DNA of 56,738 nt from CAYNWT01 sp964450955. GTDB lineage: Bacteria > Planctomycetota > Planctomycetia > Planctomycetales > Planctomycetaceae. Positions 53,151-56,738 of the stretch are shown piece after piece. The translations under genes and the position numbers were made by a program. Every line of letters starts with the position of its first letter. Positions within the stretch are counted from its first letter, which is position 1. The notes below the pieces were generated by a model. That model searched no databases. It saw only the letters and a list, made by a program, of their open reading frames with translations, and had not been told where the DNA came from. Location: the NCBI GenBank assembly GCA_964450955.1, contig CAYVFI010000043.1, positions 1-56,738 on the forward strand, given 5' to 3'.

Positions 53151-54689
53151 ATGTCCCGGCCCCATTCTTTCGGCCTGCTGTTAGCTGTGTGCTTCGCTGC
53201 CACATCTTCCAGCGCTATGGCTCAGCTTAATCCCTACCCGGTTCCGGCACCGATTCCCGGAGCCGGTGGAGTCACCGCTCCTGGACGCCTTGCGAATCGA
53301 GTACCGCTCCCGACCCCGGTACCCGATCCAGGTGTTTTCAAGACCCCGGTGACAGTCCCCGCTCCTGCTCCACCTGCGACCAACCCGGCTGTAGCACCAC
53401 GGACCGCATCGCCTGCTCCGTTTGCCAATTCGCCTGGCCCGGTCGCAAACATGCCAGCACCGCAGGTTCACAACACTCCAGCACCTAACATGGCTGGTGG
53501 TGCCGTAAGTTGTGGAACTGGTGCAGCGGGCTGCGGTAGCGGCGGGTGTGCCACAGGTGGCGGTTCAAGTGGCGGCTGTGCGACCGGTGGTTGTGCGACC
53601 GGTGGATGTGGCGGTCATTCAGGTTCCTGCGGAAAGAGCTGCAACTACTACCCACTGTTTAGCGACCTTGAACCATTCGGTTGCGGTCACGGCCGTGGCG
53701 GCGGAATGCTGAGCCGCTACTTCAAATCCGTATTTGGAGCGCGTACCAACTTCTGCGGTGACTCAAGCCCACAAGCCAGCGGTCCCATGGCAGGTTGCGG
53801 TTCAGCAGGTTCCGCCTGCGGCGGCAGCGGTTGCGCACTCACGGGCAGCAACGGCTGCGGGCTGTTCGGAAAGTCCTGCGGCGTCGGTGGCCTGGGCAGT
53901 TGCCTGAATGGCAGCATGTTTGGCAACTGCGGTAGCGGCGGACTGTTTGGCAATTGCAGCCTCGGCAAAGGCGGCTGTGGCACAGGCGGACTTGGCAGTT
54001 GCCTTGGCAACGGATCGTGCCTGGCTGGCAAAGGCCTGTTTGGCAATTGCGGCGCGGGCGGCGGAGGCCTCAGTGGTAGTTGCCTGAGTGGTCTTGCTGG
54101 CGGTGCCGGTGGCCTTGGTGGCGCTTGCGGGTTCGCGTCACTCAGTGGCAAGCTGGCATACCCGGATGCAGGCTGGGCCCCACCAGCCAGCGTTCCGGTA
54201 ATCCGAAACAACGCTCAGTACACCAACTGGTGGCCAGAGCAGTGGTACGGTTCAGCTGGGTTCAATGCTACTACATATCCAATGGTCTTCATGCCAACGG
54301 ATACGACTCAACTTGGATTCGGATACATGCAGGTACCGATGTGGCAACGGACTACTGCAAACTATCCACCGATCCCGGATGCCGGCCAGTATCACACTCG
54401 AACCGCACCGGTTCCTTCACCTTACGGCTACCCGAAGGTGTACCAACCAGTCGCAATTCCTCACCACGCCGGTGTGCGAAACCGAACCGGCTGGCACGCA
54501 TCAGCCAGCCAGCCACAATCAAAAGAACAGTACGTCGCAATGCAGCGAGCCCGCCAGTATCAGGCCCGACAGGCAGAACAAGCGCGTCAGTACCAGGCAA
54601 TGCGTTACCGTCAGGCTCAAATGTACCAGGCGAGCCAACAACGTAGTGCTGCAAACATCCGTCCCGTCAGCTCTTCAAGCCCTCGTTGA
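53151..54689 (+). CDS. Secreted Cys/Gly-rich protein with Pro-rich N-terminus
   Basis: A 512-residue protein starting at ATG 53151 with AGGAA eight bases upstream. The signal peptide is about residues 1-24 ('LLLAVCFAATSSSAMAQ'). Residues about 25-115 are Pro/Ala-rich. Residues about 120-340 are Cys/Gly-rich, with GGCATGGC pieces shared with the second protein and Gly-Asn-Cys repeats such as 'LFGNCGSGGLFGNCSLG'. The C-terminal part is Tyr/Gln/Arg-rich: 'YVAMQRARQYQARQAEQ', sharing QRARQYQA with the first protein. A third related secreted structural protein is likely. It is followed by a strong terminator. Cysteine clusters suggest disulfide cross-linking in an envelope or surface layer. Confidence 0.8.
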   Translation: MSRPHSFGLLLAVCFAATSSSAMAQLNPYPVPAPIPGAGGVTAPGRLANRVPLPTPVPDPGVFKTPVTVPAPAPPATNPAVAPRTASPAPFANSPGPVANMPAPQVHNTPAPNMAGGAVSCGTGAAGCGSGGCATGGGSSGGCATGGCATGGCGGHSGSCGKSCNYYPLFSDLEPFGCGHGRGGGMLSRYFKSVFGARTNFCGDSSPQASGPMAGCGSAGSACGGSGCALTGSNGCGLFGKSCGVGGLGSCLNGSMFGNCGSGGLFGNCSLGKGGCGTGGLGSCLGNGSCLAGKGLFGNCGAGGGGLSGSCLSGLAGGAGGLGGACGFASLSGKLAYPDAGWAPPASVPVIRNNAQYTNWWPEQWYGSAGFNATTYPMVFMPTDTTQLGFGYMQVPMWQRTTANYPPIPDAGQYHTRTAPVPSPYGYPKVYQPVAIPHHAGVRNRTGWHASASQPQSKEQYVAMQRARQYQARQAEQARQYQAMRYRQAQMYQASQQRSAANIRPVSSSSPR

Positions 54690-54726
54690 ACGACACCCTA
54701 AGCTGACCAGAGACGGAACCAAAAGG

Positions 54727-54755
54727 CCCGCGACAAATCGTCGCGGGTCTTTTTT
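54727..54755 (+). terminator. Rho-independent terminator
   Basis: CCCGCGAC (54727-54734) pairs perfectly with GTCGCGGG (54740-54747) around an AAATC loop, followed by TCTTTTTT (54748-54755). It lies 38 bp after the stop of the third Cys-rich gene and ends the plus-strand cluster. Confidence 0.93.
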
Positions 54756-54806
54756 ATTGAACTCCACCAGCACCAGCCGCGTCGCCGTGCGGCAGCGACA
54801 ATTGAT

Positions 54807-55052
54807 GTGCTATCTGAACCAACGGCGGAAGAACCAAACAGCCCCCCAAAGGCGGTCAGACCACGTGAAGTCCACGTGGATGTAATCAAGACGCATAGTT
54901 GCGCAGTTCGTTTCGACGTCGCAGTGGCCGAACATGCCCACGACAAAGTCCGGAAAATCACGCCGCTAGTTGGCGTCAACAAGTGCGACACGTTGCACTC
55001 GGAAATCCTTGAGGGATTAATCTGCCATAACGCCATGTGGATTAAAGGTTGA
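54807..55052 (+). CDS. Small hypothetical ORF (uncertain)
   Basis: An 81-residue open frame on the plus strand whose codon use looks coding-like ('CAVRFDVAVAEHAHDKVRKI', 'CDTLHSEILEGLICHNAMWI'). It has no recognisable domain and no convincing ribosome site. The opposite strand in the same codon register (55070 to 54810) begins with the GTG at the repeat end, but has two in-frame stops and would be a decayed cassette gene. I cannot decide between a real short plus-strand gene and a relic. It lies between the terminator and the first repeat copy. Confidence 0.3.
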   Translation: MLSEPTAEEPNSPPKAVRPREVHVDVIKTHSCAVRFDVAVAEHAHDKVRKITPLVGVNKCDTLHSEILEGLICHNAMWIKG

Positions 55053-55066
55053 ATCCACATAGTGCC

Positions 55067-55204
55067 CCACAACGGAACATTTTACGACACCGCCCTAAAC
55101 GAAGCAAACAATGCCTGAACTACGGTAGATTCTACCAATGCAGAGGGAGGCTTGAACAAACGACAGCGGTGTACCGGAGGCCTGGCGTAAAAACCATGCT
55201 GTGC
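55067..55204 (-). repeat. attC-like palindromic repeat, copy A
   Basis: A 138-bp copy in the minus orientation. The 5' end GCACAGC (R''-like, 55198-55204) directly follows the stop of gene 55214-55597, and the 3' end is GTTGTGG (R'-like, 55067-55073). The conserved 16-mer ACACCGCCCTAAACGA (plus strand) is at 55087-55102 and GTAAAAACCATG at 55187-55198. It is the most diverged copy: the R'' triplet is AGC instead of AAC. Confidence 0.75.
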
Positions 55205-55213
55205 GACCGTACG

Positions 55214-55597
55214 CTAGAACCCGAAGAAGTCTCCACGTGCGTATGGACTGAACCAAAATGACAGAACGGAACGAAAAACGTTCGACAACGCAAACGTGCA
55301 CACGACTACGAAGAACATGGCTATGACCTTAGTGCCGATGTCACGGCCGCGCAGCGACAGCAATGAGTACCGGACTGAGGCGACAGCAGCGATTGTTGGC
55401 AAGATGTCACTGGTTAGAGAGACAAACGGGCCGCCGGGGACAATCCGCGCCGCTGTGCCGCCAAACAGTACCGAAAACACAGCGAGGCCGATAATGCGCG
55501 AGAGGTAAGACGGCTCCGCTGGCGGTTGATTCTCACCAGCCGTATCGTTCACCGTCGCCGGAGATTCGTATGGATTCTCAATTGGTTTAGGTCGCAC
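55214..55597 (-). CDS. Cassette gene: NPYESP-motif membrane protein
   Basis: A 127-residue protein starting at a GTG that is part of the repeat end GTTGTGCG; no ATG is near the N-terminus. It has 'PIENPYESPATVND', a motif at the N-terminus of many small planctomycete membrane proteins, then about three to four membrane helices ('RIIGLAVFSVLFGGTAARIV', 'ILPTIAAVASVRYSLLSL', 'VIAMFFVVVCTFALSNVF'). Its stop is followed after a few bases by repeat copy A. Function unknown. Dependence on a start codon in the recombination site is the most striking property. Confidence 0.7.
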   Translation of the reverse strand: MRPKPIENPYESPATVNDTAGENQPPAEPSYLSRIIGLAVFSVLFGGTAARIVPGGPFVSLTSDILPTIAAVASVRYSLLSLRGRDIGTKVIAMFFVVVCTFALSNVFRSVLSFWFSPYARGDFFGF

Positions 55598-55730
55598 AAC
55601 GAAAGGTTTTTACAACACCGCCCTAAACGAATCGAACGATGTCTGAACTACGAGAGATTGTACCAAGGCCAGCGAGCGTTGCCAAAGTGCGAAGGTGTGC
55701 CGAAGGCCTAGCGTAAAAACCATGTTGTGC
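55594..55730 (-). repeat. attC-like palindromic repeat, copy B
   Basis: A 137-bp copy. In minus orientation it begins with GCACAAC (55724-55730), directly after the stop of gene 55735-56145, and ends with GTTGTGC (55594-55600), whose GTG starts gene 55214-55597. The inner arms are GGTTTTTAC (plus 55605-55613) and GTAAAAACC (plus 55713-55721). The 16-mer ACACCGCCCTAAACGA is at 55615-55630. Confidence 0.8.
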
Positions 55731-55734
55731 GGCA

Positions 55735-56145
55735 CTAGGCGTCGCGGTTTGAGTTGGCCCCACCGTCAAGCATCATGGCGATCCTGTCAGCGAAATCGTC
55801 TAGCCAATCGGAAAGAGTCTTGCGGTCAGTATCCGAGATCAAGCCATTGCGCCGCAGCATACCATCCGGGTGCAATCCCCAAGAACGTGCGTAGTGATTT
55901 ATACCCCAGAGTGAGTTAATGACGGCACGATCCAGCGAATCGGCTGTTGTTAGATGGCCAGCAACTGCATCGACACACGCCAACACGCCGTCCATCGCGT
56001 CAGTGTCGAGTCGGCCTCGGTAAGGCCGCAGCGTTTGTAGGAACCCCGCGGCCCAACGTGGATCGTCAATGTCGGGGTTAGTGCCGCAATGGAAGGTCAG
56101 TCGTTCGACAGCAGACGCGTAATCCATGATTGATCTATGCCGCAC
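55735..56145 (-). CDS. Cassette gene: hypothetical protein
   Basis: A 136-residue acidic, helical protein without a recognised family. The frame opens at GTG 56145, inside the repeat end, and has an ATG at codon 7 (56127) as the alternative start. Notable segments are 'HCGTNPDIDDPRWAAGFL' and 'LDRAVINSLWGINHYARSW'. No membrane helix or signal. Its TAG stop lies 4 bp before repeat copy B. Function unknown. Confidence 0.65.
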   Translation of the reverse strand: MRHRSIMDYASAVERLTFHCGTNPDIDDPRWAAGFLQTLRPYRGRLDTDAMDGVLACVDAVAGHLTTADSLDRAVINSLWGINHYARSWGLHPDGMLRRNGLISDTDRKTLSDWLDDFADRIAMMLDGGANSNRDA

Positions 56146-56278
56146 AACGGAAGGTTTTTACGACACCGCCCTAAACGAAGCGAACGATGCCTGAACTACG
56201 GAAATTGTACCAAGGCCAGCCCGCGTTGACAAAGTTGGAAGGTGTGCCGCAGGCCTCAGCGTAAAAACCATGTTGCAC
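56142..56278 (-). repeat. attC-like palindromic repeat, copy C
   Basis: A 137-bp copy. In minus orientation it begins GTGCAAC (56272-56278), soon after the stop of gene 56289-56735, and ends GTTGTGC (56142-56148). The inner arms are GGTTTTTAC (plus 56153-56161) and GTAAAAACC (plus 56261-56269). The 16-mer ACACCGCCCTAAACGA is at 56163-56178. Confidence 0.8.
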
Positions 56279-56288
56279 GACCTCTGAA

Positions 56289-56735
56289 CTACGAGACAGT
56301 GTTGATTTCACAATTATCGCATCCGTGCTGGCGGATGATGGACAGCGCTGCGGACGAGACAACCAACAAGTTGTCCGATGAGATGCCAAAATCGTCAATG
56401 CGTGCAACGCCAGTAACGTGCAACCAACGGAATTCAGGCAAAACTCGATCGGGGTAAAGCTCGGCGAATTGGTCAGATGTTTCGGCCTCCACGTCGCGCA
56501 GTTCATAGCCAAGTAGATCCGCTGCGACAATCGCATCACCGAGAGCGTTGGTGATGAGAAAACAAGGAAACGATTCAACGATGGAGTCACCGAGCCAGCC
56601 GTCGAAGATGTGGTGCAGTGTGGAAACAACAGGTGGGTGGCCGGTGTTATCGGCAATCGTGTTGTCACCCCAACGCCCCGCAACCTCAGGTTCAAGTGTG
56701 TAAAAAGGTGACATCATGAAAGACTGAGGTCGCAC
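56289..56735 (-). CDS. Cassette gene: Imm11/DUF1629-like protein
   Basis: A 148-residue protein. The frame begins at GTG 56735 in the repeat end, with ATG at codon 7 (56717) as an alternative. 'FYTLEPEVAGRWGDNT', 'VSTLHHIFDGWLGDSIVESF', 'PCFLITNALGDAI' and 'DQFAELYPDRVLPEFRWLHV' resemble the pattern of Imm11 (DUF1629) immunity-type proteins, followed by 'DDFGISSDNLLVVSSAALSI'. Those family members protect against polymorphic toxins or are of unknown role. The assignment is from pattern recognition only. Its stop is about 10 bp before repeat copy C. Confidence 0.6.
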   Translation of the reverse strand: MRPQSFMMSPFYTLEPEVAGRWGDNTIADNTGHPPVVSTLHHIFDGWLGDSIVESFPCFLITNALGDAIVAADLLGYELRDVEAETSDQFAELYPDRVLPEFRWLHVTGVARIDDFGISSDNLLVVSSAALSIIRQHGCDNCEINTVS

Positions 56736-56738
56736 AAC
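56732..56738 (-). repeat. attC-like repeat, copy D, partial
   Basis: The last 7 bases, GCACAAC on the plus strand, read GTTGTGC on the minus strand, identical to the 3' ends of copies B and C. The following base pairs toward the gene (GACCTCAG) continue like copy B. The rest of the copy lies beyond the window. Confidence 0.6.

Larger units (their letters stand above)
55067..56738 (-). mobile_element. Integron-like gene cassette array (partial)
   Basis: Three units each consist of a small minus-strand gene followed within about 10 bp by a 137-138-bp palindromic repeat. A fourth repeat end is at 56732-56738. Unit lengths, from GTT to GTT, are about 527, 548 and 590 bp. Repeats end in complementary GCACAAC and GTTGTGC with an inner 9-bp stem GGTTTTTAC/GTAAAAACC separated by short asymmetric spacers (AT against TTTC or TTCC). 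This is the layout of attC sites in a sedentary integron. The GTT triplet is conserved in all R'-like ends. No integrase or attI is in the window. Confidence 0.7.

Noticed and set aside
55067..56738. CRISPR array
   Set aside because: The repeats are about 137 bp, palindromic and separated by 400-450-bp genes, not 20-50-bp repeats with short spacers.

Overview
The window looks like a planctomycete chromosome (phylum Planctomycetota). This is inferred from gene content, not from rRNA. Pointers are a Ser/Thr kinase with a DMG activation motif and Ig-like repeats, a secreted PQQ-type propeller starting with DWPQFRGP, an MJ0042-type zinc-ribbon membrane protein, an NPYESP-motif membrane protein, a GldG/DUF4340 ABC system and very Cys-rich secreted proteins. 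Most of the window is housekeeping DNA with good coding density.

Layout. 1-5855: inverted repeat, then a minus-strand three-gene ABC exporter operon (ATPase, permease-GldG fusion, DUF4340). 5856-16141: minus-strand run of DUF1697, TraB-like, sulfotransferase, Ser/Thr kinase, YidC, metallophosphatase and TadA. 16142-17045: repeat island with a decayed REP-associated tyrosine transposase and palindromes. 17046-25137: heparinase-like lyase, hydrolase remnant, fatty acid desaturase, McsB-McsA, TrpE and a small helical protein. 25152-33364: membrane-arm respiratory complex I genes nuoH-J-K-L-M-N without nuoI. 33679-36887: ExbB-ExbD-ExbD and a HEAT-like protein. 37531-37603: tRNA-Lys(CTT). 37832-45796: glycosyltransferase, Sua5, DUF6580, FG-GAP protein, PQQ-like propeller, zinc-ribbon protein and GNAT. 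45803-50317: a type IIA topoisomerase B/A pair.

50631-54689 (plus strand) holds three consecutive secreted, low-complexity proteins. The first is Gln/Ala-rich, the second carries GGCAT pentapeptide repeats interrupted by a 100-N assembly gap, and the third is Cys/Gly-rich. They share motifs and may form a cross-linked envelope or wall layer. A strong terminator follows.

54760-56738 is the most unusual part. Three about 137-bp imperfect palindromic repeats, plus the end of a fourth, each directly follow a small minus-strand gene. The architecture matches integron gene cassettes with attC sites. The GTTGTG at the repeat end appears to supply an in-frame GTG start codon to each next gene. One cassette gene resembles an Imm11/DUF1629-type immunity protein. 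No integrase is in the window; if this is an integron it should lie beyond position 56738.
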